The notes under the pieces were generated by a model that worked only from the letters and a program-made list of their open reading frames with translations, was not told the origin of the DNA and did no database searches. Source: Aurantiochytrium sp. KH105 (taxonomy: Eukaryota; Sar; Bigyra; Thraustochytrida; Thraustochytriidae). From it: a stretch of DNA of 64,000 bases. The first letter of the stretch is position 1. Every line of letters starts with the position of its first letter. The translations under genes were made by a program, and so were the position numbers. Positions 1-9,601 of this stretch are shown here, one piece after another. Location: positions 62,001 through 126,000 of the forward strand of contig BGKB01000177.1 of NCBI GenBank assembly GCA_003116975.1, read 5' to 3'.

Positions 1-743
1 CTGCTGCTGGCTGTGGCTGGTGCGAAATAGAATTGTAAAAGTGACAGTCAGGCGCTCGAATGTGACGTGAGTGAAGATACGAGTGTGGGCTCGTTGACGA
101 GCGCAAATTGGAACTGCATATCAAGTCTATCCCCTCTCCTCAAAAGGGAATGGAGAATCAAAGCTCACGGCACGTCAGGGCTGTGAGACTTGGTGGGAGG
201 TCGATCTCCATTCAAACAAACCTCCAGGTGAGCTACAAGACGCACGCTGCTGCTGCGGTGCGCAGCTGCTTTCTCTCAGACAACTGGGAACAAAATGAGG
301 TCGGAGATGACGCTACTTGATAATGTGTGATCCGGATGTACCCCAATCGCCGCTGCCGCTAGACTGTGAGTGAATCTTCGGAACGCCGAGCAGCTGCTGC
401 AGCTGCTACTGCTGCTGTAAGAAAGCTAGCTCCAGCTCCTCGAAGCGCAAACCTTCAGTCTTCGTCACCGCTACGTCCGAGGATTCTGAACTTTATGCCA
501 GATCAAATCTGTAGGACTCCTCGCAAGACCCCACTTCACAAACATGAAAGAGCTGCTGCTGCAGCAGTGGCAGCTTCAGCAGCAACGCACACGGCACAGG
601 GACAGTTTAATGGTGTCTTCCGAGGGCGAAGTTCCGCCCTGCGGCGAGCTGGCTCAGGGACGAGCGGCGGCGCGCGCGCGTGGGAGATGCAGCAAGCTGC
701 TGGTTGCTGGCGGCAGGCGGAACTTGGCATGGGCGGAGCATTT

Positions 744-770
744 GGCTGGCTGGCTGGCTGGCTGGCTGGC
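744..770. repeat. (GGCT)n tandem array
   Basis: Nearly seven perfect copies of the tetranucleotide GGCT. It lies about 370 bases upstream of the mutase start codon, in a region otherwise without a supported gene. Confidence 0.9.
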
Positions 771-979
771 CGTCTGCAGTCTGGCTGGTCTGGCAGAGGA
801 GTGAGTCCTTTGCGGGGAGGGGAGGGAGAGGGCGGCGGTCCGCCGTAGCTTAGGATGGAAGTTTAGCCAGCCATACCTAGCTATACAGAGTCGCACTTGT
901 CAATTTTTTTGGTTCACTTGTAGAGGCAGGTCAAAGTAGCATTCAACTGGAAGTGCCAGTGGTTGTTCGTTCTCGTGAT

Positions 980-1017
980 TCAAATTCAAAGTCAAATTCA
1001 AATTCAAATTCAAATTG
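980..1017. repeat. ATTCAA-type hexanucleotide array
   Basis: A short AT-rich tandem array of AAATTC/TTCAAA units with one imperfect unit. It lies 120 bases upstream of the mutase ATG and is probably part of the promoter or 5' leader. Confidence 0.8.
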
Positions 1018-1140
1018 CAAAAATCCAAAAGCAAATTTGAAATCGAGGAGGACAAGAAGAAGAAGAAAGGAGAAGCGCAGGGCGAGACGCGGCGACGTGG
1101 AGCGCGACGAAGCGAGGACACGGAGAAGAAAAGAAGCACG

Positions 1141-2967
1141 ATGGTGCAGAGTGCAGAGGATGCCCGCGCGGCGGCCGTGCAGTGGGTGAGCTGGGACCCG
1201 AACGAGGAAACCCGCGCGGCCGTGGAGAGACTCATTGCGGAAAACGACGAGGCCGGCCTCATGGAGGCGTTCGGGTCCCGCGTCGCCTTCGGCACCGCTG
1301 GCCTCCGCGGCGAAATGGGACCCGGCACTGCGCGCGTCAATGACCTCGTGGCACTCCAGACCGTCCAGGGCCTCATCAAGTACCTTGAAAAGACGCTCGG
1401 CGAAGACAAGGTCAAGGAACGCGGAATCGTCATTGGATTTGATCACCGCCGCCGTGGCACCCTCACTTCCAAGGGCTTCGCCGCCATCATGGCTGCTGCT
1501 TGCCAGCTCCGCGGCATCAAGGTCTACTTTCTGCGCGAAATCGTCGCGACACCTTTTGTACCCTTTGCCGTCGCCAAGTATGGCGCGGCCGCAGGCATCA
1601 TGGAAACCTGCAGCCACAACCCGCGCCCGGACGGAGGCATCAAGATTTACTGGGAAAACGCTGTCCAGCTTCTCTCCCCCCACGACGTCGGCATCGCCGA
1701 ATCCATTGCGGACAACCTGGAGCCCTGGAGCCCCGAAGTGGGCAAGGCGACCATGGAGTCCATCCTGGAAAAGGGGGCCCACGACGTCCTCGACGAAGTC
1801 GCGGACGCCTACTACGAGAGCCTCGCTGCCAAGCTCTGCCGCTACAAGGAAGACAACGCAGCTTCCGACCTCAAGGTGGCCTATTCTGCCATGCATGGTG
1901 TAGGCCACGAGTGGGCCAAGCGCAGTTTCAAAACCTTCGGTCACCCGGCCTTTACTCCAGTCGACTCCCAGGTCGAACCGGACCCAGAGTTCCCGACCGT
2001 ACCTTTCCCTAACCCGGAGGAGAAGGGCGCTCTCGACCCGGCCATTGAGGCTGCTGACAGCGCGGGATGCACGCTCATTCTCGCCAACGACCCGGACGCA
2101 GACCGCCTCGCCGTGGCCGAAAAGCTCGCTGACGGCTCTGGCTGGAAGGTCTTTACAGGCAATGAGATCGGAGCCCTGCTCGGGTTCTGGGAGTGGACCA
2201 ACTACCAACGCCATAAGCAGCCCAAGGACAACGACGACGCAAAACGCCAGCGGCCCAGCAAGGGCGCTGCCATGGTCGCTTCGACAGTTTCGTCCAAGAT
2301 GCTCAAGGCTGTTGGCGACGCCGAGGGATTCCGCTTTGATGAATGCCTCACGGGCTTCAAGTGGATCGGCAACCGGTCTCTCGAGCTTCGCGACGAGGGC
2401 TACGATGTCATTTTCGGCTTTGAGGAAGCCATTGGCTTTTGCATCGGAGACATGGTCCCCGACAAGGACGGCATCAGCGCCATGTCTGTCTTTACTGAGA
2501 TGGCCGCTCAGCTCAAGAAGGAGGGCAAGACCTGCGCAGAGCACCTCGTCTCCCTCCAGGAAAAGTACGGCTACTTTTTGACCAACAACGGTTACGTGCT
2601 CAGCCGCGACGTCAAGGCCAACAAGCGCGTTTTTGCGGCTCTTGGCGGCAATGGCAAGTATGTTGAGACCTGCGGAAAGTACAAGGTCAAGGACGTCCGC
2701 GATCTTCTCGCCCCAGGCTTTGATTCGTCGCAGCCCAACAAAATGCCCATCCTTCCGGTATCATCGTCCAGCAGCATGCTTACTTTCACATTCGAGAACG
2801 GCTGCGTCGTCACCCTTCGCATGAGCGGTACTGAACCCAAGCTCAAGTACTATTGCGAAATGGGTGGCGAGGATCCGGAAAAGGTCCGCGCGGAACTCGA
2901 CGATCTCGTCGAAAATGGAATTCGTGGTGACTGGCTCAAGGATCTCATCGCCAGCGATGAGCCTTAA
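1141..2967 (+). CDS. PGM2: Phosphoglucomutase-2-type alpha-D-phosphohexomutase (possible phosphopentomutase)
   Basis: The product is 608 residues, the usual size for the eukaryotic PGM2/PGM2L1 branch, which interconverts 1- and 6-phosphohexoses or 1- and 5-phosphopentoses through a phosphoserine intermediate in the cytosol. All four family signatures are visible: the active-site loop TCSHNP with catalytic Ser158, the metal-binding loop DPDADR at 317-322, the sugar-binding loop GFEEAIG around 428-429, and the phosphate-binding loop RMSGTEPK at 560-567. The frame is open upstream to 1015, but only a TTG is there; the ATG at 1141 directly precedes the conserved N-terminal part (AVQWVSWDPN), so it is chosen. 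No mitochondrial or plastid presequence is seen. No intron interrupts the frame. Glucose versus pentose preference cannot be read from the sequence. Confidence 0.95.
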   Translation: MVQSAEDARAAAVQWVSWDPNEETRAAVERLIAENDEAGLMEAFGSRVAFGTAGLRGEMGPGTARVNDLVALQTVQGLIKYLEKTLGEDKVKERGIVIGFDHRRRGTLTSKGFAAIMAAACQLRGIKVYFLREIVATPFVPFAVAKYGAAAGIMETCSHNPRPDGGIKIYWENAVQLLSPHDVGIAESIADNLEPWSPEVGKATMESILEKGAHDVLDEVADAYYESLAAKLCRYKEDNAASDLKVAYSAMHGVGHEWAKRSFKTFGHPAFTPVDSQVEPDPEFPTVPFPNPEEKGALDPAIEAADSAGCTLILANDPDADRLAVAEKLADGSGWKVFTGNEIGALLGFWEWTNYQRHKQPKDNDDAKRQRPSKGAAMVASTVSSKMLKAVGDAEGFRFDECLTGFKWIGNRSLELRDEGYDVIFGFEEAIGFCIGDMVPDKDGISAMSVFTEMAAQLKKEGKTCAEHLVSLQEKYGYFLTNNGYVLSRDVKANKRVFAALGGNGKYVETCGKYKVKDVRDLLAPGFDSSQPNKMPILPVSSSSSMLTFTFENGCVVTLRMSGTEPKLKYYCEMGGEDPEKVRAELDDLVENGIRGDWLKDLIASDEP

Positions 2968-3201
2968 GTTGAGCCTGGACTTTCCGCGAGCCTTTCAATG
3001 ATGCGCCGACTTCGCCACACCGCATTCTGCGAAAAAAGAAAAAGAAAAGAAAAGACGTTGGCTCTTGATTATGAAACAAACAAACGAACAAACAAGCAAA
3101 CAAAATTCTATCCTCCTTTTGTCTTCACATCAATTTCTTACTACCCTCGCCTCGCCGTCAATGTCATAAAAGTGAGCTTCCTTGTCTCGCTGCGTCTTGC
3201 G

Positions 3202-3456
3202 ATGGCTGAGCTCTGGAACGAACAGGGCAAAGAGGCCACGCCGACCGATCTTCTGCGCAACTACTATGCCTATTACATCCAGGACCGCCCCCTGCTTTCG
3301 GCCATTAGCGACCTTCTCGAATAGTTTCAGGCCAACGAAATCAAAAAGGAGCGTATGCAGTGTACAGAGCAGCTCTCGCGTCTCGATGTCCACGGCCGCT
3401 TCCTCCGAAACGACAGCTTCTTGCGGTACAAGGACCAACACTCGTTTTGCGAGTGA
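3202..3456 (+). pseudogene. Mini-ORF interrupted by one in-frame TAG
   Basis: An ATG at 3202 opens 40 codons (starts MAELWNEQGKE), then TAG at 3322-3324, then 43 more codons in the same frame to a TGA at 3454-3456. Both halves use C/G-ending codons like the neighbours and read as one amphipathic, aromatic-rich small protein (NYYAYYIQDR before the stop, RFLRNDSFLRYKD after it). TTTCAG immediately after the TAG looks like a splice acceptor, but the first half contains no GT donor, so a simple intron inside it fails. Options are a decayed gene, stop-codon readthrough, or terminal exons of a differently spliced gene. No family recognised. Confidence 0.35.
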
Positions 3457-3587
3457 CGACGAAAACAATGATGATGATGGTGATGATGATGATGATGATA
3501 GTACAAGCCAGACATTCAGCGGCTTGAAGATTAATAATAATAAAAATGAGCTAGCTAGCCTCAGCTAGTCAGCACATCAGCTGATCA

Positions 3588-6500
3588 TCATCGCCAATGA
3601 CCGTGATCGTGATGCTGATGCTGATGCTGATGCTGGTGCTGCTGATGCGAAAATGACGGCGGCGGTCTGTTTTGCAAAGCGTAATACTGCAGATCCTGCA
3701 AAAAGAGCCCATGGTCCGGGTGATCATGACGAGCAAACGGATACTCCGCAAGCCGATGTGCAAGCAAATTATAAGCGCTTGGACCGTCATAGGCATGATT
3801 TTGAGCACAATACGAGGCAGTTTGACCAATGAAATCCCGCTCGGCTTGCGTTGGATCAGATCTTTGCTCAAACCCATGATGTCCATGTGTATGCGGGTTC
3901 AAGCGCTGCTCGATAGAACCAATCCCGGACCCAGGTCCTCCTGGTTCGCTTCCTGCAGCTGCTGCCGCGGCTGACTTTTTGGCTTCGCTCGACCGACGAA
4001 TCGAACTCAGCAAGCCCTGCAATCCGCCTCCACCACCTCCGGTCCCGCTGGCGCTTGTCGGCCGCGATCCACTCAAGGCACTCGTTTCGCCTACAGGGAC
4101 ATTGGAGCCGCCTCGCAATATCGCTTGAACGGTACCAGATATGGGTCTGCTGCTACCTAGCGCAGCGGCACTTGAGTTTGTCTGCTGCAAATCTTCCTGC
4201 GTGTGTGCTGCCGGAGTCGTGATTGGCGCTGCAGCGTACTCGCTCGTAGGCGCCTCATTTTCCAAGGGTTTGCACTGAAGCAGAGCTCGAAGATTGGGTA
4301 AAGCGGTTGGTTTCGCCACGAGAATTGCAGCACCTAGCTTTGTACTGCGTACGTGCGAGCGAGCCTGCGGGAATCGCATTACTGTTCGCGGTGGTACCAA
4401 GTACAGTTGCAGTCCACTACCAAATTCCACAATGCCCACACGATCAATCTTGACTAAATCCTTCCAAGCAGCTGTAGCATCATCGCGCGACGCGCCAAGT
4501 TGCACCTCGGCGACCACAAATTGCCGAGAAGATTGAGCGTGCGTTGCCACAGTCTGCAAATATGCCAAAGCCTTTTCAGGGTTCATGTGTCCATTCAGCC
4601 GCAAAGTCTGACCCTGCCGCCCCACAAGCCCCAATTGCACGCTAGGGAGAATCCGTTTCTTGACAGCAATCCCCGGACCGTAAATGATTGATGCGGGACG
4701 CAATGTCAAAATCACCTTTTCGTGCCGATACTTTCCCTGCCAGGTCCGTCGTTGAAGCTTATCGCCAGCCTCTTGGGATTCTTTTCCTTTCTCTTCCCTT
4801 TCGTCATTTCTGTCGCCGCCGCCGCCGTCACCCTCAATGTCTTCGTTTGCGTCACGAAGAACGTCTCGCAGCGACGGCAACAGCGCCGCTTCTTGCTCCG
4901 AGCTCGCCGATGGCGCTCGCGACATGGAGCCACGCGGGCTTCTCTCCTCGCTACCCTTGAGACCCAGGGCCTTCTGCGCCTTGGCCTGACTTTCGGCGAT
5001 CTTTGCATCGATTGGATGGATCGCCGCAGTTTTGCTAGAGCCCACGCCGTTGCCTCCTTGCGCATCATTCGAGCTCTTGGAATCCTTGACGCTCTTGTCA
5101 TTGCCACCTTCATCAGACGAATGACCCGGTCCCTTCGATAGGCTGTCACCCTTTTGCTGCCCGACTTGACTCGCGGCCACATCTGTAGGTATAAGCACGG
5201 TAGACTCGCGAACCTCCCGAAGTTCACGTTCAATCTTTTGCTTCACCGAATCTCCTGCTAAATCAGCAGTCTCCATATGTGCGAGTTTATGAGGAGATAC
5301 CTCACGATCAATCACATTCTGCAAGAGCTTTTTATTTTCCTTGAGGTTCGTACAAATGGTGCGAACGGATTGCCCATACTCAATCTTCGCTCCTTCGCGA
5401 CGTCGCCATCGCGAGGCGCCTTCGTCCCAGTAAAAGAATCTGCACTTGGCAAAGATCGCCTTTTCCAGGTTTCGTGCCAAAAGACTCACCAATACCTCAA
5501 CTCCGGCCACCTGTGGGCCCGTTGTGCCACTCTCAAAAATTTTCCGGATCACCTTGCGCGCAAGCTTTCGCCTTTTCACAAGTACGTCATCTTGCGCGGC
5601 GGGGTCTCCAGCTCGAGGCACGAGAGCAAGCCAGTCTGCGGCAGTCTCCACCTTTCCGCCCTTGCTGCCACCACCAGAAGGGTTCCGCTTGATAATGTGA
5701 CGGCCCCCACGCTTGGTCTTGGGCTTCTTGTCCCCGTTCTTGTCTTTTTTGTGCTTGTGTTTTTTTTTCGATTTGCGTTTATCCTTTTTGTCCTTTTTGG
5801 CTTTCTTGGCCTTCTTCTTGGCCTTCTTACGCGCTCGCTTCTGGCTCTCTGTTTCTGTTGCAGACTCTCGGCGCTTTCGCTTGCCAGATGTTGGATCCTC
5901 GTAATCCGCATCGGCCTTAGTCCGCGTGTCCTCCAGACCCGGCTCGTCGCTGTCGTCGTCGTCGTCGTCGTCGCTTTGGTCTTCATTGCTGTCGTACGCA
6001 GAGCTCGCATCGTCGAGTGCCGGAATGGGATCGTTCTCGTCAATGTGAAACGCTTCTGCTGTGTTGATCCAGGAAAAGGTCTCGGATCCGTCCTTCGAAC
6101 GCGCCGAGCCATCCTCGTTCAGCTGCATGTACTCCGAATTTCCGTCCTTGTACAACACGCAGTGTAGCCCATGCGAGGCCTCAAACTTGCGCACGTTGCC
6201 CAGCCAGTACTCGCCTGCGGCCCACTCCACCTTGATGAAGTCACCTACAATGAGGGTTTGAAACGACTTGCCGTCGGCGTCGGCTCTGTCGCCTTCGTCC
6301 CGGTCCTCGTCTTCTTCGGCGTTCTGGCGACGGCCGTCGGACCCGGCGTCGCTTTCACGATCAAACTCGAGATCCCGCTGTCCCTCAGCCTGCTTTTGTC
6401 CACGCTTGCGATACTTTGCGCGCGCACGATCGAGCTCCCGCGTCATGTTACGAATCCGCTTCTGAAATTCCTTCTCCAGCGTAGCCGAAACATTGAACAC

Positions 6501-8723
6501 GCGGTCTGCAGGGGCCTCTCGCCAAGCAATGCGGTCTTCGCCATCCATAGAGAGCGCCTCCCCATCCCACTTGAAGAGAACAGCCTCCACCTCGCCGGTA
6601 TCATACGTGATAAAGTGCAGTTTGTCCAGGTTTTTGTAAGCCGCGACACGGGCAAGATACCAGTCGCCTGCCTCCCATTCTACCTCCACGACGCGCCCTA
6701 CCAAGGTCCGACGCCAACGTTCCACTTCTGAAGCAAGCTTGGTATCCACCCTATTCCACAGCGCCTTTGCTTCATGATACTCCTTCACTATGCACTCTGC
6801 GCATGATCGCGCGGCAGCAAGAGCGTCCTCATCGTGCTCAAAGTTGCCCCGCGCTTCCTTGCTCGAAGTTCCTGCGCTCGAGTTTGCATCGTCAATGCCT
6901 GCCTCCCGACCCTCCCGCAGCACCGTATCCAGCTGCTCGAGCGCCTCGCCGACCTCACGCCGCGGGGTGCTCTGACGCGCACTTTCTTGCAAGCACTCGT
7001 GCAACACGGGTTGAATCGCCTCGAGCACGGTGTGGGATGCCTTGTGCCATTTGCAAAAACCCAAGAGCGCCTGCGCTTGGCTCACTTCAGGAATCCAAAC
7101 GTCATTGGCATCATCGGTTCTTTCGTGAGGCGGGCCGCCTGGCTGTTGTTCCTGAGACGGCGTCTCGCTCTGCGACGTTAACAAGGATTCCAGCGAGCTA
7201 ATAATCGTCTCCGCGGTTTGGTCCATCGGTTCTTTAGACACCGCGGGTTGGGATGCAAAAGTAGTGGTCGCGCGAGCAAAAACGTTCTCGAAACGCGCCC
7301 GTGCTGTATCAGCATTTTGCAGAAGCAAATGTACGCGCGCGGCCAACAAACGCTCCTCCTTACACTCACTTTTGGTCGCGGAGGCAGTTTTTGAATCGTC
7401 ACTTTGCGGCTCTGAAGCGATCTCAAGACCCGGAACGCCGCACTCCATTCCAGAGTTGCGGAGCTCCTGCAGATCTTCATACGTCAAGTCTGATGGATCA
7501 GTCCACGCGAGCTTTGCAATGACAGCATCTTCGTCAGCCCCGTCGTCGAGCGAGGAGATGGGCACTCTGGAATTTGCGTGCAGCAACAGTCGGCGCGCTT
7601 GCTGGCGCCAAAGCCGCGTATCACGCAGGTGGAACAAGTCCATGGCACCCGGCAGCAGAACCGGAATATCGTCAATAGCAATACATTTTTCTTCCACCTC
7701 CTGATAATGTTGTTCCAATACGCGTGAGCTTGGTCTGGACGGACCAGCTCCTCCGGAGCGCTCGACGACGTCGAGCAGCGCCTCGGGCAGCCCCTTGGTG
7801 AGGAGCTCCAGAGAACGGAGGTTTTGCAAGTGGTCGCTTTCAAGCAGCGAAAAATCTGATTTCGGCGCTTCGCGCATGGTTTGAAAGGACTTCCACGCCA
7901 TGCGCTTTGATGCTGGCAGACGCATTGTGGACTTGCTGCGTCGTCCGCTGCGGCCTGAACGCATGAAAGGCAGAAAGTATGCATATTTGTGAATCCAATC
8001 TTGATACGCAGACACTTGGGTACGCAGCCGATCCATCTCGGGGACAAAGGAAAGAGGAAACTTGTTGGCTCGCTCATCTTGCAAAAACATTTGGACGAGT
8101 GACGCAGCATCCTGCGCCGGTACGCCGCCTTTCGCCATTGCGTTTTCCGTGAGCCCGGCTCCCCGCAAACGCCATCGCAGGACGCCATCAGCGTACGCTT
8201 CCGTCTCCGCGAGCGTAGCCTTGTCAACCTCGGAACCTGCTTCTTGCAGCTGCTTGATGCTCTCTTCGAGAAAGGCCGACGCCTTGTTGAGCGTGTCCAG
8301 CTTGCTCACAGAGTCTTCGGCAGGAACGTCAGCCTTGCGCAAGGCTTCACGGCCTGAATCTGGAATTCTTGATGCAGTGTTGACGCGCGCGTCGTCGACG
8401 CCGACATCAATGGCCGTGACGGGCTCAAGCTCGGCATCCTTGGCGTTGTACTCTCTGTTTTGCAATGCGCTGTCTGAAGCAATCGGCTCGCTTTCGTCTG
8501 CATGCTTGCTTTCCTCTCCATCGACATCACTCAAGACGCCTGAAAATCCCAGAGGCTGCGCGTTGTCAAATGCGGAATGATGAAGACGGTTGGGGTCAGA
8601 TTGGTCCAGATTGACATCGTCGAAAGTCAGACGAAAGACGTCATCGTCAGCCTCCACGGCCTCCAACAGCTGGAGTTCCTCCTCGTCAATCGGCTGAAAG
8701 TCCATCTCCTCGTCGTCGGCCAT
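3588..8723 (-). CDS. PHF3/DIDO/Bye1-like transcription regulator: paired Tudor-like domains, TFIIS central domain, SPOC domain
   Basis: A single open frame of 1711 residues. The acidic N-terminus (MADDEEMDFQPIDEEE) is followed by two Tudor/Agenet-like modules, VEVEWEAGDWYLARV near residue 675 and IKVEWAAGEYWLGNV near 822. Next comes an acidic stretch, then a long Lys-rich nuclear-localisation-like tract (about 940-1010). Residues about 1044-1174 match the TFIIS central domain (VRTICTNLKENKKLLQNVI, then a V..HKLA.M...DLA pattern), and about 1330-1477 match a SPOC domain (LRLNGHMNPEKALAYLQ, later LYLVPP). TFIIS-central plus SPOC is the signature of Bye1, PHF3 and DIDO, which bind RNA polymerase II and its phosphorylated CTD. 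Here Tudor-like modules are in place of the usual PHD finger; I see no PHD zinc ligands. The C-terminus is Gly/Ser-rich and ends in an HQ-repeat tail. ATG at 8723. Confidence 0.8.
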   Translation of the reverse strand: MADDEEMDFQPIDEEELQLLEAVEADDDVFRLTFDDVNLDQSDPNRLHHSAFDNAQPLGFSGVLSDVDGEESKHADESEPIASDSALQNREYNAKDAELEPVTAIDVGVDDARVNTASRIPDSGREALRKADVPAEDSVSKLDTLNKASAFLEESIKQLQEAGSEVDKATLAETEAYADGVLRWRLRGAGLTENAMAKGGVPAQDAASLVQMFLQDERANKFPLSFVPEMDRLRTQVSAYQDWIHKYAYFLPFMRSGRSGRRSKSTMRLPASKRMAWKSFQTMREAPKSDFSLLESDHLQNLRSLELLTKGLPEALLDVVERSGGAGPSRPSSRVLEQHYQEVEEKCIAIDDIPVLLPGAMDLFHLRDTRLWRQQARRLLLHANSRVPISSLDDGADEDAVIAKLAWTDPSDLTYEDLQELRNSGMECGVPGLEIASEPQSDDSKTASATKSECKEERLLAARVHLLLQNADTARARFENVFARATTTFASQPAVSKEPMDQTAETIISSLESLLTSQSETPSQEQQPGGPPHERTDDANDVWIPEVSQAQALLGFCKWHKASHTVLEAIQPVLHECLQESARQSTPRREVGEALEQLDTVLREGREAGIDDANSSAGTSSKEARGNFEHDEDALAAARSCAECIVKEYHEAKALWNRVDTKLASEVERWRRTLVGRVVEVEWEAGDWYLARVAAYKNLDKLHFITYDTGEVEAVLFKWDGEALSMDGEDRIAWREAPADRVFNVSATLEKEFQKRIRNMTRELDRARAKYRKRGQKQAEGQRDLEFDRESDAGSDGRRQNAEEDEDRDEGDRADADGKSFQTLIVGDFIKVEWAAGEYWLGNVRKFEASHGLHCVLYKDGNSEYMQLNEDGSARSKDGSETFSWINTAEAFHIDENDPIPALDDASSAYDSNEDQSDDDDDDDSDEPGLEDTRTKADADYEDPTSGKRKRRESATETESQKRARKKAKKKAKKAKKDKKDKRKSKKKHKHKKDKNGDKKPKTKRGGRHIIKRNPSGGGSKGGKVETAADWLALVPRAGDPAAQDDVLVKRRKLARKVIRKIFESGTTGPQVAGVEVLVSLLARNLEKAIFAKCRFFYWDEGASRWRRREGAKIEYGQSVRTICTNLKENKKLLQNVIDREVSPHKLAHMETADLAGDSVKQKIERELREVRESTVLIPTDVAASQVGQQKGDSLSKGPGHSSDEGGNDKSVKDSKSSNDAQGGNGVGSSKTAAIHPIDAKIAESQAKAQKALGLKGSEERSPRGSMSRAPSASSEQEAALLPSLRDVLRDANEDIEGDGGGGDRNDEREEKGKESQEAGDKLQRRTWQGKYRHEKVILTLRPASIIYGPGIAVKKRILPSVQLGLVGRQGQTLRLNGHMNPEKALAYLQTVATHAQSSRQFVVAEVQLGASRDDATAAWKDLVKIDRVGIVEFGSGLQLYLVPPRTVMRFPQARSHVRSTKLGAAILVAKPTALPNLRALLQCKPLENEAPTSEYAAAPITTPAAHTQEDLQQTNSSAAALGSSRPISGTVQAILRGGSNVPVGETSALSGSRPTSASGTGGGGGGLQGLLSSIRRSSEAKKSAAAAAAGSEPGGPGSGIGSIEQRLNPHTHGHHGFEQRSDPTQAERDFIGQTASYCAQNHAYDGPSAYNLLAHRLAEYPFARHDHPDHGLFLQDLQYYALQNRPPPSFSHQQHQHQHQHQHHDHGHWR

Positions 8724-9601
8724 CCCGGCTCACCCTGCGTCCGCGTTCCCGCGCGCACGTGCTGCGGCTGCTTTTGCTGTCGTTGTTGCTTGGAATCGAC
8801 CGTCGTCCTTTTGCGTGTCTCCGCCTCCCGACTCCTTCACGACTGGCCCTTGTTTCCCAGGCTCGCGCCGAGCTCCCGCCGCCGCCGCCGCCGCCGCCGC
8901 CCGCGTGCGTGCGTGCGCGCGCGAGGGGGAGCCGCTCGCCGCCGCTCCCTGACTCGGGCCGGCTGGTGGTTGGGGCCCTGCTTTCCTCGAACGAGGCGAT
9001 TGCGAATGATTGACCGTGAATGAATGAATGAATGAATGAAGGAATGAATGAAGGAATGAAGGAATGAATGAAGGAAGGAAGGAAGGAAGGTCATGTCGCG
9101 CCGTGAACAAAGCAAGGCAGAAGGCAAAGCAAGAACGGAGGCCAGTCTCCAAGATTTTACGACCAGCCTGCCGACCAGCAGTCAACAATCAACCCCAGCT
9201 CAGCTATCCACACCAGCCGCTTCGCGACGGACGGCGGACACGCACGAGATAATACTGGGCTCTCGACCCGCCGGCGCCTCGCGCCTCGACCTTGACGAGG
9301 TAGAGATGAGATGCGGCCCGCTTGTTTGTTTGTTTGTTTGCTTGTTGTGTTTGAGAGAGGCCTGGTGGTAGGTCCTAGTAAAAATCCGGGCAGGCAGACC
9401 TCGAACTCGACGGAGAGGATCTGATCAAGCTTGGTACGTGCAGCGGCGCGGGGCGGAGACCGGCGCGGCGGGGCGGTGGAGGCGGCGACGACGACAACGG
9501 ACGGTGGAGCTAACGCGCGCACGCGAGGCAGCAAGAAATCGCCGACAGCAGCTTTCGCTCGGGTAAGCAGACAGGAAAAGGCAAAAGATAAGATACGGCA
9601 G
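8724..9601. promoter_or_regulatory. Divergent promoter region with tandem repeats
   Basis: This spacer separates the start codons of the SPOC-domain gene (-) and the secreted Cys-rich gene (+), so it must hold both promoters. It contains a CCG trinucleotide run near 8878-8898, a TGAA/GGAA array at about 9017-9090 and a TTTG-type run at about 9320-9345. No canonical TATA box is obvious. A GTAAGC followed by AG just before the + gene (about 9560-9572) could mark a small 5' leader intron, but this is uncertain. Confidence 0.5.
9017..9090. repeat. (TGAA)n/(GGAA)n tandem array
   Basis: About 74 bases of mixed GAAT and GAAG tetranucleotide repeats in the divergent promoter region between the SPOC-domain gene and the secreted-protein gene. 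Confidence 0.9.

Larger units (their letters stand above)
1..1140. other. Left-edge region without a supported gene
   Basis: The first 30 bases can be read as the end of a frame entering from the left (residues LLLAVAGAK then TAG), which could be the tail of a gene outside the window; this is very weak. The rest is low-complexity: CTG/CAG-rich stretches near 395-420 and 545-590, a GGCT tandem array at 744-770 and an ATTCAA array at 980-1017. Open frames here are alanine- or arginine-rich and lack conserved features. The last part is the probable promoter and 5' leader of the mutase that starts at 1141. Confidence 0.4.

Noticed and set aside
544-804. ATG-led 86-codon frame starting MKELLLQQW
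   Set aside because: Derived from CTG/CAG and GGCT repeats, with no conserved feature and no good coding bias across its length.
943-2544. A 533-codon open frame on the minus strand
   Set aside because: It is antisense to the mutase gene. GC-rich third positions create long antisense frames; the + frame has all catalytic motifs and this one has none.
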